A DNA stretch of 64,000 nt from Woeseiaceae bacterium (GTDB lineage Bacteria; Pseudomonadota; Gammaproteobacteria; Steroidobacterales; Woeseiaceae). Below, one piece after another: positions 19,101 to 28,581 of the stretch. The notes beneath the pieces are model-generated. The model was not told the origin of the DNA. It ran no database searches and saw only the letters and a list, made by a program, of their open reading frames with translations. The stretch's first letter is position 1; the number at the start of each line of letters is the position of its first letter. The translations under genes and the position numbers were made by a program. The DNA lies in assembly GCA_024640315.1 (NCBI GenBank), contig JAHEFF010000014.1, positions 1-64,000 on the forward strand, read 5' to 3'.

Positions 19101-20441
19101 ATGTCCAACATGCGACTTCGCAAAGGTGTGGGACTGCTCATGGATATTCAGGAAAATCATTCTCGCTTCGGGCGGAAGATTCTCACGCGAACGACTCCGT
19201 TAATTTGCAGTGTCCTTGTCGCAACTGCCTGGGCCGGACCGCAGCAAGCTGCGCCCGAACCGTCATCAACAAACGTCCAGCAACAGATTTCGCCCATCTC
19301 TCACATGCCGGAGTCCCTTAGGGCCGATGTCCGGAAACTGGTCGTCATCGCGGGCGAGAGTCCTGCAATCGAGTCGGTGACCGGAAGTTATGACAAGGAG
19401 ACGGACGGACTCGTCGGCGGGATGAATGAGGGTGCAAAGATCGGCACGATTTCGAAGGATATCGGCGGTTTACCTGTCTCCATTCCTATTCCAGTCATTG
19501 GTACGCTGGGAACGATTTATGGAGGAATATCCGGAGCGGCGAAGGAGGAAATCCAGGAGTTCAGAGATGCGCTGACAGAGCAACTCGTTAACGCAGACAG
19601 CCCACCACTCAGAAGCGATGGTTTGGCGCTTGACGCATTCTGGGCAATCAGGAGACTTCCGGCGATCGATTCCCACCTGTTTGCCCCCGCCACATCCATG
19701 CCAAATGACGCCGACGCGATTTTGTATGTCAGCCTGGACGGCGTGACTATCGATGTTCAGGGTGACGAAGCCATCATCACCACTTCCGCAACCGCGACGC
19801 TTCGCCGACTTAGCGATGGCCGGAACGTCTACGACGCCGTGATCCACTATCAGGACAGGGATGAGCTGAGCAACTGGACCGAGAACGACAACGCACTCTG
19901 GCGCGACTACACTAACTTTGCGCGCCACTATCTTGGTCGTGAACTTGCGGCTGATGTTTTCGACCGGGTCGAATTGCACCAGGAACTTCGGCCAATTGAA
20001 ACGGACACGGCCGAACAGGCCCGCAAGAATACATTGAAATTCGTCAGTGAGTCGCAGACACCGACGCTTGCATGGGAATTCGAGCTGAAAGGTGGTGACG
20101 CCTATGGTCCCTGGGCCGAGTCGATAGATGCATCGGCTGTTGCCTGGGATATCGAGATTTTCGATGATCGTCAGCTCGCCTATTACGAAAAACAGGTTCC
20201 GGGCACCAGTCATAAGCTCACATACGAACTTGAGCCCTGCAAGACTTACCGATGGTCCGTGCGACCGGTTTACCAGATTGGAAGCGATACCAGGTTTGGT
20301 GAGTGGATGAGATTCGCCCCCGATTCAGACGACGACAGCGAAGCGGAAACCAGGAAAGGAGTTTTCGGCAGGCAGGCATCGGCCACACCCGCCTATACAC
20401 AGGATTTTGCGGTCCTGGAGATCGCGTGCAAACGGCGGTAG
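19101..20441 (+). CDS. exported or membrane-associated protein, unknown
   Basis: The 446-residue product has an N-terminal hydrophobic stretch (LTRTTPLICSVLVATAWAGP) that looks like a signal peptide if translation starts at the ATG at 19140 rather than 19101; neither has a strong ribosome site. At about residues 105-150 a Gly-rich, zipper-like patch (GGMNEGAKIG, IPVIGTLGTIYGGISGAAKEE) could insert in a membrane. The C-terminal third has a fibronectin-like ring (YELEPCKTYRWSVRPVYQIG). I know no family. The following oxidoreductase gene begins 23 bases later, so they may share a transcript. Confidence 0.6.
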   Translation: MSNMRLRKGVGLLMDIQENHSRFGRKILTRTTPLICSVLVATAWAGPQQAAPEPSSTNVQQQISPISHMPESLRADVRKLVVIAGESPAIESVTGSYDKETDGLVGGMNEGAKIGTISKDIGGLPVSIPIPVIGTLGTIYGGISGAAKEEIQEFRDALTEQLVNADSPPLRSDGLALDAFWAIRRLPAIDSHLFAPATSMPNDADAILYVSLDGVTIDVQGDEAIITTSATATLRRLSDGRNVYDAVIHYQDRDELSNWTENDNALWRDYTNFARHYLGRELAADVFDRVELHQELRPIETDTAEQARKNTLKFVSESQTPTLAWEFELKGGDAYGPWAESIDASAVAWDIEIFDDRQLAYYEKQVPGTSHKLTYELEPCKTYRWSVRPVYQIGSDTRFGEWMRFAPDSDDDSEAETRKGVFGRQASATPAYTQDFAVLEIACKRR

Positions 20442-20464
20442 CGCGATTAATTCGGAGATAAGGC

Positions 20465-21568
20465 ATGAAGCGACGTTACAAGATTGCGAGCGGGTTTCTG
20501 ATTTTCCTGGTGATTACGATGACGTCACTCGGTCTGGTTTTGAGCTACAACTCTGCCTGTGAACCAGCACCGGCCGTCTCCGGTGGTGTGGAGTTGATGA
20601 AAGCCATTGTCTACCGTTGTTATGGCTCGCCCGATATTCTCAGTTTTGAAGACGTGGAGAAGCCGGTTCCCGCGGCTGATGAAGTCCTGGTCAAAGTACA
20701 TGCGGCAGGCGTTAACCCGCTGGACTGGCACTACATGAGGGGTTCGCCGTACTTCATGCGGTTGGGTACCGGAATCGGGTCGCCTGCGAACCCCAGGATG
20801 GGTGTGGACTTTGCCGGGACCGTCGAAGCAGTAGGCAGGGACGTAAAAGATTTCAAACCCGGGGACGAAGTTTTTGGCGGGAGTAACGGTGCTTTCGCCG
20901 AGTACGTCACTGTGACAGAAGGACGGGCGCTGGCCCCGAAACCAGGCAATGTGACATTCGAGCAGGCGGCTTCCGTACCCATCGCGGCAATCACGGCGCT
21001 CCAGGCGCTTCGCGACAAAGGCGCGTTACAAAAGGGACAGCGTGTTCTTATAAATGGCGCTTCCGGCGGCGTCGGTACGTTTGCCGTACAAATAGCCAAA
21101 TCGTTTGGTGCAGAAGTGACGGGTGTTTGCAGTACGAGAAATGTGGACATGGTCCGGTCGATCGGTGCCGATAAGGTATTCGATTACACGCGAGAGGATT
21201 ACACGGAAAGCGGTGAGCGTTACGACCTGATTATTGACATGGTCGGTAATCACTCGCTGCTGGCGAACCGGCAGGTCATGACCCCTGAGGGCAGGTTGGT
21301 TTTGGTCGGTGGGCCGAAAGGCAACTGGTTCGCGCCTATCATGGGTCCGCTCAAGGCAATGATGCTGTCGCCGTTTGTCGGCCAGGAGTTCGGCATGATC
21401 CTGGCGCGGTTGGACGGAGACGATCTGGCATTGCTTGGCGCGATGATGGAAACCGGCAAGCTGGTTTCGGAGATTGATCGGACCTACCGTCTCAGCGAGG
21501 TTCCTGATGCGCTTCGATACTCGGAATCGGGACGCGCGCGCGGGAAAATCATCGTGAAGCTGGATTAA
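20465..21568 (+). CDS. NAD(P)H quinone-oxidoreductase-like MDR protein with membrane anchor
   Basis: This medium-chain dehydrogenase/reductase lacks the structural-zinc cysteines and is of the quinone oxidoreductase type: GVNPLDWHYMRG near the start, NAD(P)-binding INGASGGVGTFAVQIAKSFGA, and RGKIIVKLD at the C-terminus. The typical chain begins at MKAIVYRCYGSPD (about residue 45). The extra N-terminus holds a hydrophobic helix (ASGFLIFLVITMTSLGLVLS), so the enzyme is probably membrane-tethered. The substrate is unknown; reduction of quinones or enones with NADPH is the family role. Confidence 0.85.
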   Translation: MKRRYKIASGFLIFLVITMTSLGLVLSYNSACEPAPAVSGGVELMKAIVYRCYGSPDILSFEDVEKPVPAADEVLVKVHAAGVNPLDWHYMRGSPYFMRLGTGIGSPANPRMGVDFAGTVEAVGRDVKDFKPGDEVFGGSNGAFAEYVTVTEGRALAPKPGNVTFEQAASVPIAAITALQALRDKGALQKGQRVLINGASGGVGTFAVQIAKSFGAEVTGVCSTRNVDMVRSIGADKVFDYTREDYTESGERYDLIIDMVGNHSLLANRQVMTPEGRLVLVGGPKGNWFAPIMGPLKAMMLSPFVGQEFGMILARLDGDDLALLGAMMETGKLVSEIDRTYRLSEVPDALRYSESGRARGKIIVKLD

Positions 21569-21616
21569 CCAGGCTTCAAACCTCGATATTCGGGTGCTGT
21601 TACAGATGCGGAATCG

Positions 21617-22054
21617 TTACCGACTTTCTTCGTCAGCGGACGAACCGGCAATGTTGACTACGTCTCGCTTGGTCATTGTCAGCTCGTTGCCGTTCTCGAC
21701 TGGTTGGTGGACTATCTCGTCCATCAGGGACCGCATCAGGTGCACGCCAAGCCCGCCGGGGTAATCACGTTCCCCTGGGGGCCTCAGGTCGACCGGAGGT
21801 GCAAGGCCGGGATCGAACGGCGGAGCCTGATCGCGCAACCGAACAATGATATCCGGGCCGTCAGCAATCAGCTCCAGTTCGACATCGCCGGGACCGCCGT
21901 ATCCGTGAGTCAGAATGTTGGTTACCGCCTCGTCGACCGCGATACGCAGGTCGTCGAGTGAGGCCGGCTCTGCGCCCAGAGCCAGCGCCGACTCACTTAC
22001 AAATTCACGTATCCGGCTCAGCTGTCCGAGGTCGGCCCTTACCTTAAGTCGCAT
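21617..22054 (-). CDS. RsbW-like anti-sigma serine kinase
   Basis: The product is a GHKL-type ATPase of the anti-sigma/partner-switching family, with N-box DEAVTNILTHGY, G1 box DQAPPFDP and G2 box GGLGVHLMRSLMD. Such kinases bind a target (often a sigma factor) and phosphorylate a STAS antagonist to control its release. It is the last gene of a minus-strand set: cNMP-phosphatase, STAS antagonist, kinase, with 30 bases to the STAS gene. The target is not encoded beside it and may not be a sigma factor. Confidence 0.9.
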   Translation of the reverse strand: MRLKVRADLGQLSRIREFVSESALALGAEPASLDDLRIAVDEAVTNILTHGYGGPGDVELELIADGPDIIVRLRDQAPPFDPGLAPPVDLRPPGERDYPGGLGVHLMRSLMDEIVHQPVENGNELTMTKRDVVNIAGSSADEESR

Positions 22055-22084
22055 AAGGGGTGTGCATCCCGCAGATCTCTTGTA

Positions 22085-22453
22085 TCAAAGCGCGGCAATG
22101 GCCTCGTCAATACTGTCGTGAATATCGATAAATGAATCAAACCCGAGAGTCTTGAAAACCTTTGCCGCCGCGGGCGATGGGTTCAGAATTTTCAGGCGCG
22201 CGGAACGCATACTTGGATCGTCCGGACTAAGAATATTGGTGATTGCATGCACGGCCCGCATGCCGGCACTTCCCAGGTAATCCACGGCGCTCATGTCCAG
22301 CAACAAATACTCCGCGCCTGAATCGACAGCCTCCCTGGCTTTGCTCTCGAGTTCACCTTGCGTGTTGGCATCAAGTGAACCTTTCAGTCGCATCACGGCT
22401 ACTGCTTTGTCACCATCTTCTCGTGACACTCCGATTTGTAGGTTTTCTGACAT
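22085..22453 (-). CDS. STAS-domain anti-sigma factor antagonist
   Basis: The 122-residue chain is a single STAS domain. The segment LLLDMSAVDYLGSAGMRAV contains the Ser expected to be phosphorylated by the neighbouring kinase and dephosphorylated by the neighbouring PP2C. The start at 22453 has a GAGGA ribosome site; a longer frame from 22522 adds 23 residues without one. It sits between phosphatase and kinase genes, the classic three-part partner switch. Confidence 0.9.
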   Translation of the reverse strand: MSENLQIGVSREDGDKAVAVMRLKGSLDANTQGELESKAREAVDSGAEYLLLDMSAVDYLGSAGMRAVHAITNILSPDDPSMRSARLKILNPSPAAAKVFKTLGFDSFIDIHDSIDEAIAAL

Positions 22454-22550
22454 CAGGCCATCCTCATTGTAATGATAACTTCCTTGCTGCCATCGATTTT
22501 GACTGGACGAAAAATCCACCATCGTTGGCGAGCAACTCCCTTCAGGAATC

Positions 22551-23771
22551 TTATACGCTCTCGCGGCGGCTCGCTAGCATCGTAATGTCGTCATGCTGTC
22601 CGGCGCCTTTCGTAAATTCGCAAATCGAACTGACAATCATTTCCAACAACTCATCGGCGCTGCCTTGCCATGATTCCAGCAATGATAGAACCCGTTGCTC
22701 TGAGAATTGCTCCCCGGATTGGCTGGTCGCCTCCGGTACGCCGTCCGTATATAAGAGAATTGTCTCGCCATGATCGATATTGGCTGTCGCGATAGTGTGG
22801 TTGGCGCCGGCAAAGATTCCCAACACAGGACCTGTGGGTGGCAGGGCAAGCCTGACGCCAGTCGCGCCGACGATATAGGCTTCTTCATGGCCTGCGTTGA
22901 CGTAGTCGAGGGCCCCGGTCTTCGTGTCGAGCAGGCCGACAAATACGGAGGCAAACATGCTGGTCTTGCCGTGCGTTGTCGCGACATAATTGTTAGTCAG
23001 GGCGACTGTATTGGCCAGTGTCTCGTGCACGAGCGCATCGTTATCCTGATCCTCTGGCGTACTGGAATCACCTGGGTTGTGGTCGACTGCCCATGTCACG
23101 AATGTCCTGGATTGAGCGGTTGCGCGAATCAGGCTCCGGAACAATGTCATAAATAAGGCAGCACCGACGCCCTTGTCGCAGACATCACCGATGACGAGTG
23201 CGAGACGGTCGATCGAGGGAATGTAGAACGCGTCATAGAAATCACCGGCCACAACGCGCGCAGCTTGAAAATGGCTGGCAACTTCATAGCCGGGGACCTC
23301 AGGTAAGACGTCGGGCAGGAACCCGGCCTGAATCCGCCGGCCGATTTCCATTTCCTGCTGTGCCGCCTGCAGCTGCCGGGACCGGTTAGTCATGCGATTG
23401 GCCATGCCACCTTCACGCTCGCAAAGCATCTGGATGAGGCCTCTCAATGCTTCGGGTCGTTTTTGCAGCGCGCTATAAAGCGCCTCGCTTTCCACCCGCA
23501 GCACCGCGAGATCTTCATCGGCAGTCACGGACGCAGTCCTGACCGTCCCGCCCAGCCCGGCAATTTCGCCGAACACATCTCCTTCACCGAGCATGTTCAG
23601 CACAAGGTCGCCGTCATGGACTCTGGCGCCACCGGACTCGATGACGTAGATCGCTGTACCGGCGTCGCCCCGATTGAATACCGATTGCCCTGCTTCAAAG
23701 CTGATGGTGATACCAATCAGCTGGATTGCATCACGTAATTCCGGGTTCAGGGATTCAAGGAAAGTGTTCAT
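22551..23771 (-). CDS. cNMP-binding PP2C-type serine phosphatase
   Basis: The N-terminal 120 residues form a cyclic-nucleotide-binding fold (FNRGDAGTAIYVIESGGARV...GEGDVFGEIAGLGG...RTASVTA). A helical linker and a SpoIIE-like phosphatase domain follow, with metal-binding motifs VVAGDFYDAF, LVIGDVCDKGVGAALFM, YVNAGHEEAYI and LLYTDGVPEA. It should dephosphorylate the STAS antagonist encoded downstream. The cNMP domain lacks a following helix-turn-helix, so nucleotide or another signal would gate phosphatase activity. I start at ATG 23771; the longer frame contributes 56 residues unlike a domain. The adenylate-cyclase-like gene at 24361 is a possible signal source. Confidence 0.92.
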   Translation of the reverse strand: MNTFLESLNPELRDAIQLIGITISFEAGQSVFNRGDAGTAIYVIESGGARVHDGDLVLNMLGEGDVFGEIAGLGGTVRTASVTADEDLAVLRVESEALYSALQKRPEALRGLIQMLCEREGGMANRMTNRSRQLQAAQQEMEIGRRIQAGFLPDVLPEVPGYEVASHFQAARVVAGDFYDAFYIPSIDRLALVIGDVCDKGVGAALFMTLFRSLIRATAQSRTFVTWAVDHNPGDSSTPEDQDNDALVHETLANTVALTNNYVATTHGKTSMFASVFVGLLDTKTGALDYVNAGHEEAYIVGATGVRLALPPTGPVLGIFAGANHTIATANIDHGETILLYTDGVPEATSQSGEQFSEQRVLSLLESWQGSADELLEMIVSSICEFTKGAGQHDDITMLASRRESV

Positions 23772-23818
23772 CGAGCAACCATACTGGCAACCTGATCCCG
23801 AGACAATTCGGCGTTCAC

Positions 23819-24205
23819 TCAGCCGATATAGGTCAGGGCGATCCCGTTTATCAGGATATGCATGATGTTGTCTACGATGATGACCAGCCAGCCTGCAAGC
23901 CATCGAGGCGTTTCCGGGTGAAAGCCGGTCTGACTGCATTCGCTCCAGGGGGCGCTGCCCGGCCAGGGCCTGTTCTTGGCCCAGGCGACATAGCGGGCGA
24001 GATGCCAGCGATCAATAACGAAGTGTGTTCCTCCAATTACGGCAAGGGTGTAAGGATTCTGCGTCAGGAACAGGAACGGAAGCATGTATGTAAGGGCGTG
24101 AATCAGTGCGGCGATGGATTTTTTGGTTTTTTCCTTCGCCATCCACTCGCTCTGCAGCAGGAAATCACCGACGGCGTGTGCAACGAATTGGTCAGCAGTG
24201 AACAT
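23819..24205 (-). CDS. DUF3307 membrane protein
   Basis: The 128-residue protein has several hydrophobic helices and the conserved polar residues of DUF3307: HAVGDFLLQSEWMAKEK at the N-terminus, IHALTYMLPFL, and GTHFVIDRWHL. The His/Asp pattern within helices suggests a membrane metal site or hydrolase, but no function is known. It ends 47 bases before the cNMP-phosphatase start on the same strand and may lead the partner-switch operon. Confidence 0.8.
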   Translation of the reverse strand: MFTADQFVAHAVGDFLLQSEWMAKEKTKKSIAALIHALTYMLPFLFLTQNPYTLAVIGGTHFVIDRWHLARYVAWAKNRPWPGSAPWSECSQTGFHPETPRWLAGWLVIIVDNIMHILINGIALTYIG

Positions 24206-24360
24206 GGTTTGATTTCCCTCGGGCGGTCTTGATCAGTCTGTCAGCGATGGCGCAGTATAACCAAATACATGACACCGGACCTTGATCGACGGCTACGGCA
24301 AGACGGTTAGAATCTTCGCGTGCTATATTTCGCAAAGTCACCGGGGAAAATTACGACACA

Positions 24361-25008
24361 ATGAGCCAGCACTTTCCATACGAACTATTGGAGGATGCCG
24401 AAGAACTGTCAGGTTATCGCGGCTGGAGTGAAGACGTTTATAGAGACTTTCTCGCAATGCGGCGAGGAAAGATGTCAGCCGATCAATTCAGTGACAAGTA
24501 CCGGTATCGGCGCGCCATCCTGTCGGTCGACATGACGGGGTTCACCTCCAGCGCGATCCACATTGGCGAGCTGGCGGCTTTTTACCGGATTCTGGATGCA
24601 CAAACGGTTTGCATTCCCATACTGAAGAGTTTTGGCGCTGAATTGATCCGCTGTTTTGCCGACGATGTGGTCGCCATATTCGAAGCGCCGGACGCCGCGG
24701 TCGATGCGGCCTTTGAAATACACCGGCGGATAGATCATTTCAACAATTCGGATCTGGCGTCAGATCATCCGACTCATTGTTGTATTGGCATCGGTTATGG
24801 CGAGGTTTTCGCGATAGGTCCAAATCTGGCCCAGGGCGACGAGATGAATCGGTCATCCAAGCTCGGCGAGGACATCGCTCGCGCCAAAGAAACCCTGCTT
24901 ACCGAGCGCGCGTTCGAATCGCTGAAACAACGAACTGATATTCACTTTGAATTACAGGCCAGCGACGATCAGTTATTTCCTTTCTATCGGGCTGTATCAA
25001 GCGTTTGA
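24361..25008 (+). CDS. class III nucleotidyl cyclase-like protein
   Basis: The 215 residues carry a single cyclase domain: first metal-binding Asp in LSVDMTGFTSS, second metal site in CFADDVVAIFE, GIGYGEVFAIG, and the NxxxR-type segment as GDEMNRSSKLGEDIARA. The transition-state Asn is present but the usual Arg is Lys, and the substrate-selecting Lys position is not clear, so catalytic activity is uncertain. It is divergent from the DUF3307/phosphatase operon with about 155 bases between, and the phosphatase has a cNMP-binding domain. A cyclase-to-partner-switch link is attractive but inferred. Confidence 0.8.
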   Translation: MSQHFPYELLEDAEELSGYRGWSEDVYRDFLAMRRGKMSADQFSDKYRYRRAILSVDMTGFTSSAIHIGELAAFYRILDAQTVCIPILKSFGAELIRCFADDVVAIFEAPDAAVDAAFEIHRRIDHFNNSDLASDHPTHCCIGIGYGEVFAIGPNLAQGDEMNRSSKLGEDIARAKETLLTERAFESLKQRTDIHFELQASDDQLFPFYRAVSSV

Positions 25009-25121
25009 CAGTATCCGGCCCCGACGCAAGTCGGGTGTATCTGCTTCTGTCGTTGCAAATGCCCGGTTTATTCTTCTAATGTCGTCAGTAAATCCATAAC
25101 AAATCCTGCTGGAGTAAACAC

Positions 25122-26240
25122 ATGCCCGTAGATCGTCGTCAATTCATATCTGCATCAGCGGCCGCAGCCGGACTTGGCGCTTTCCCTGCATTGTTTAGCG
25201 CTGCTGTGTCACCGGCACAGGACAGACTGAAAATTCTGTTCCTTGGTGGGACCGGATTCCTTGGACCGCATACCGTGCAATACGCAATGGATCGAGGGCA
25301 TGAGGTCACGCTGTTTAACCGGGGTAAATCCAACACGGAGTTGTTTCCCGAGTTGGAGAAAATCGTTGGCAATCGTGATCCCGAAATCGATCAGGGATTG
25401 TCGGGTCTTGAGAACCGAAAATGGGATGCGGTAATCGATACGTCGGGATTTGTGCCGCGCATCGTCGGTGCATCGAGCAGCCTCTTGTCAGAAAACGTCG
25501 GGCAATATTTATTTGTATCGACGATCTGCCAGTACAGCGACTGGATGGAAGGCGAGCCGCTACGTACCGAAGACTGGCCGCGCGGGACCCTGGAAGATCC
25601 GACAACGGAAGACGTCAGAACGAATTATTGTTATCTCAAAGCGTATTGCGAGATGGCAGCGGAAGAAGCCATGCCGGGACGCGTCACACAAATCCGGCCA
25701 GGGTTGATTGTTGGACCCAGAGACAATACCGATCGGTTCACTTACTGGCCGATACGTGCCGATCGAGGTGGTAAAATGCTGGCGCCGGGCAAGCCGGCCG
25801 ATCTGACCCAGTACATCGACGTGCGCGATCTTGCAGAGTTCATGGTGCACTGCGTCGAACAAAATATCGCTGACAGCTTCAACCTGGTTCGCCAGCCTTT
25901 GCCAATGGGCGATTTTCTGGAGTCATGCGTTCGCGTAACGGGCACAGGGACCGAATTGACCTGGGTTCCGGCGGACTTTCTGGCGGCACACGAACTGGAG
26001 GCCTGGCGGCAGGTACCAATGTGGGCCGATTCGGATAGCGCCCTCGTTGGATCTCTGACCTGGTCTGGCGCAAAAGCGTTGCGCGCGGGTTTGAAGATTC
26101 GGCCGCTGGAGGAAACCATCCGGGATACTGTTGCATGGTTCAAATCGCTGCCGGAGGAACGGCAGGCAAAGCTGCGCGCCGGAATTGATCCTGAAAAGGA
26201 AAGAGCGGTGCTGAACGCCTGGTATCAAAGCCAGGCATAG
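25122..26240 (+). CDS. Tat-exported NAD-dependent epimerase/dehydratase family protein
   Basis: The N-terminus has a Tat-type signal (DRRQFISASAAAAGLGAFPA). The mature part is an extended short-chain dehydrogenase with the nucleotide loop LFLGGTGFLG, and YCYLK in the position of the catalytic Tyr-x3-Lys. Family members act on nucleotide sugars or use NAD cofactors. Export folded through Tat suggests a bound cofactor and a periplasmic role, which is unusual for this family, though signal-bearing members occur in environmental bacteria. Substrate unknown. It is convergent with rsgA, six bases apart. Confidence 0.85.
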   Translation: MPVDRRQFISASAAAAGLGAFPALFSAAVSPAQDRLKILFLGGTGFLGPHTVQYAMDRGHEVTLFNRGKSNTELFPELEKIVGNRDPEIDQGLSGLENRKWDAVIDTSGFVPRIVGASSSLLSENVGQYLFVSTICQYSDWMEGEPLRTEDWPRGTLEDPTTEDVRTNYCYLKAYCEMAAEEAMPGRVTQIRPGLIVGPRDNTDRFTYWPIRADRGGKMLAPGKPADLTQYIDVRDLAEFMVHCVEQNIADSFNLVRQPLPMGDFLESCVRVTGTGTELTWVPADFLAAHELEAWRQVPMWADSDSALVGSLTWSGAKALRAGLKIRPLEETIRDTVAWFKSLPEERQAKLRAGIDPEKERAVLNAWYQSQA

Positions 26241-26246
26241 CGAATC

Positions 26247-27296
26247 TCAGCTGCGGCCTTTTTTCTGGTGACTGTCGCTGAGGATGCTCTTGTAAAGGCG
26301 ACCGGTTGCCTTGCCTCGAGCACGGCGCTCCGCCACGGTCTCACGGTTTAAGGCATCTTCTCTGGTCAGCTTTCGCCATCGTTTGACCCGGTCTGCGTCG
26401 ATGGCGTCGTTGGCGATAGCGGAGAGTACTGCACAGCCGGGTTCTGTCTCATGGGTGCAGTCGGCAAAGCGGCAGTCATTTGCCAGCAGGGAAATTTCCG
26501 CGAAGACATCGTCGATACCGGATCGGACATCGACCAGCTGTAACTCGCGCATGCCCGGTGTATCCAGGACCCAGGCGCCATCCGGCAATTGGTACATGTG
26601 GCGCGACGTCGTCGTATGCCTGCCCTTGGCGTCGTCCTCGCGGATGACCTGTGTGGCGAGTTGCGATCCACCGAGCAATGTATTTGTCAGCGTCGTCTTA
26701 CCGACACCCGATGAGCCGAGCAGGGCAATGGTCTGGCCCGGTTCCAGCCAGGCATCAAGACAGCTCAGTGAATCCCGATCCAGCGCGTTGACGGCCTCCA
26801 CCAGCAACCCCGGTGCAAGTTTGGCGGCACGGACCACGAAGTCATGCGGGTCGTCGACGGTGTCTGCCTTGGTCAGCACGACTACCGGCATAACCTCAGC
26901 TTCGTGCGCGATCGCGAGATAGCGCTCGATCCTCGCCTCATTGAAATCCTGGTTGCAGGACGACACGATGAGCAACGTGTCGACATTCGCGGCGATGAGC
27001 TGTTCGCTTCTATCGGTGCCTGGCGCACGCCGCTTGAAGAGACTCTTTCGCTCGAAGCGAAATACAGCACGGTCAGCTGAAGTGTCCATGAGCAGCCAGT
27101 CGCCGACCGTCACCGGACGATTGTCGCCGGGGATTGACGGGGCGACTTGCGTTTCGCCGGTTTCGCCGGCGACCAGCCATCCAGACCTTTGCACGCCAAT
27201 CACCCTGACCGGCATTTGCGTGACGGAGTACGGCTCTGTGAGCTGTTGCTGGAACTGGTGGCTCCAGCCCAGCTGATCGAGTTTGAATGTGTCCAT
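26247..27296 (-). CDS. rsgA: ribosome biogenesis GTPase RsgA
   Basis: This circularly permuted GTPase matures the 30S subunit. G-motifs appear in the permuted order TKAD (142-145), GSSGVGKTT (194-202), DTPG (245-248), after an N-terminal OB-like domain (about 30-85), and the C-terminal zinc knuckle is complete (Cys275, Cys280, His282, Cys288). The 349 residues match the family. It stands apart from any ribosome gene, and is convergent with the epimerase gene on one side and follows the permease pair on the other. Confidence 0.95.
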   Translation of the reverse strand: MDTFKLDQLGWSHQFQQQLTEPYSVTQMPVRVIGVQRSGWLVAGETGETQVAPSIPGDNRPVTVGDWLLMDTSADRAVFRFERKSLFKRRAPGTDRSEQLIAANVDTLLIVSSCNQDFNEARIERYLAIAHEAEVMPVVVLTKADTVDDPHDFVVRAAKLAPGLLVEAVNALDRDSLSCLDAWLEPGQTIALLGSSGVGKTTLTNTLLGGSQLATQVIREDDAKGRHTTTSRHMYQLPDGAWVLDTPGMRELQLVDVRSGIDDVFAEISLLANDCRFADCTHETEPGCAVLSAIANDAIDADRVKRWRKLTREDALNRETVAERRARGKATGRLYKSILSDSHQKKGRS

Positions 27297-27362
27297 ATTG
27301 ACGGGGTATGTTGCCCTGGCTGTCTTGTTGCGCGTATTCGCTTCGAGACTATTGTGCCACCG

Positions 27363-28571
27363 TCAGATGCTTCGTGTGGCAACCGCCGGCGGTACCGATG
27401 CTGCGCGGCGTGCGGGCTCGATCACGGCCAGCGACGACAGAACCCAAAGGATGCCGATACCTGCCGGCAGCAAACGCCAGTCGAGTCGTGGCAACGCGAA
27501 GGAGACTTCGAGCCAGTATGCAATCACGACCGTTAGAATGGCGCCCGCCACAGCGCCGGCTGTTGTGATCAACCAGTTCTCCAGCATGAACTCGCGAATG
27601 ATGTCGGTCCTCGTAGCCCCAAGCGCTCGACGCGTACCAATTTGCTTGGTCCGCTGCGTGACGTGAAATGATGACAACCCAACAATAACCAGCGCGGTCA
27701 GTCCAATCAGCAAGGTGATTACGATCAACAGAACGATTGCCATGCTACGGTCCTGCCGGTATGAATTTGCGGCCATCTGTTCCAGCGGGCGTACGTTATT
27801 GACGACCCTCCGAAGATTCGAATCTCCAAGCTTCTGCTCGATGATGGGAATGAGTTCATCGCGCATGCCTGGTTCGACACGCACTATGTATCGGTTGTTG
27901 GTGTACGCAGGTTTGCCTGGCTGGACGACGACGTTGCTTAAATTGCTCCAGTTCACCCAGGATCCATGCATGCGGCCAATAATACCGACAACCGTCGATG
28001 CCTCCATGTTTCCCCAGTACACGGTTTTCCCGAGCGCGTCCTCGTCGCCGAATAGCTGGTCTGCGAGGTCCTGCGTTATGAGTACAGAAGGTGGAGCTGC
28101 GACACTGGAATCCGGCAGGATGTAATTAACTTCCTCGGGAAAGAAATTTCGCCCACGACTTAGTTCGACGCCAAGTGCATCCAGGCCCTCTTCGCTCCAA
28201 ATGTAGCGCCCTGTATTGACCGGATCGATGGTTTCGTCAGCTATGGTGCGAAGAACCGTCCCGGAGCCCGATCCGCTCAGTGGCACGGCATTGGAGACTG
28301 TCGAGGCGATGACGCCAGGAATTGATTTGATCAGGTCCATGTCGTTGGTGATGTTGTCGGTCACAATCAAGTCTGCACCGAACCCGCGCACGTCGATCAC
28401 GATGACGTTCTCGACATCAATACCCGGATTCCTGTTCATCTTTTCAATTCGTTGCAGAATGATGAATAAAGAGTTAATGACAATGGCGAGCGTCACCGCG
28501 ATTTGCAGCGCAACGAGCAGCGGGCCGGTCAAATTACGCCGAAGCGTTGAGATCATTGGTCCAATTCCCAT
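27363..28571 (-). CDS. MacB/FtsX-type ABC permease, second of pair
   Basis: The product has an N-terminal membrane helix (LLVALQIAVTLAIVINSLFIIL), a MacB-like periplasmic domain (about 50-270) and three C-terminal helices typical of FtsX (VITLLIGLTALVIVGLSSF; then RTKQIGTRRALGATRTDIIREFM, the coupling helix). Such proteins work with a cytoplasmic ATPase in export or mechanotransmission. It starts ten bases after its paralogue ends and has an AGGAG ribosome site. No MacB-type ATPase or adaptor is adjacent, so the pair must use one encoded elsewhere. Confidence 0.85.
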   Translation of the reverse strand: MGIGPMISTLRRNLTGPLLVALQIAVTLAIVINSLFIILQRIEKMNRNPGIDVENVIVIDVRGFGADLIVTDNITNDMDLIKSIPGVIASTVSNAVPLSGSGSGTVLRTIADETIDPVNTGRYIWSEEGLDALGVELSRGRNFFPEEVNYILPDSSVAAPPSVLITQDLADQLFGDEDALGKTVYWGNMEASTVVGIIGRMHGSWVNWSNLSNVVVQPGKPAYTNNRYIVRVEPGMRDELIPIIEQKLGDSNLRRVVNNVRPLEQMAANSYRQDRSMAIVLLIVITLLIGLTALVIVGLSSFHVTQRTKQIGTRRALGATRTDIIREFMLENWLITTAGAVAGAILTVVIAYWLEVSFALPRLDWRLLPAGIGILWVLSSLAVIEPARRAASVPPAVATRSI

Positions 28572-28581
28572 AGCCCTGCTC

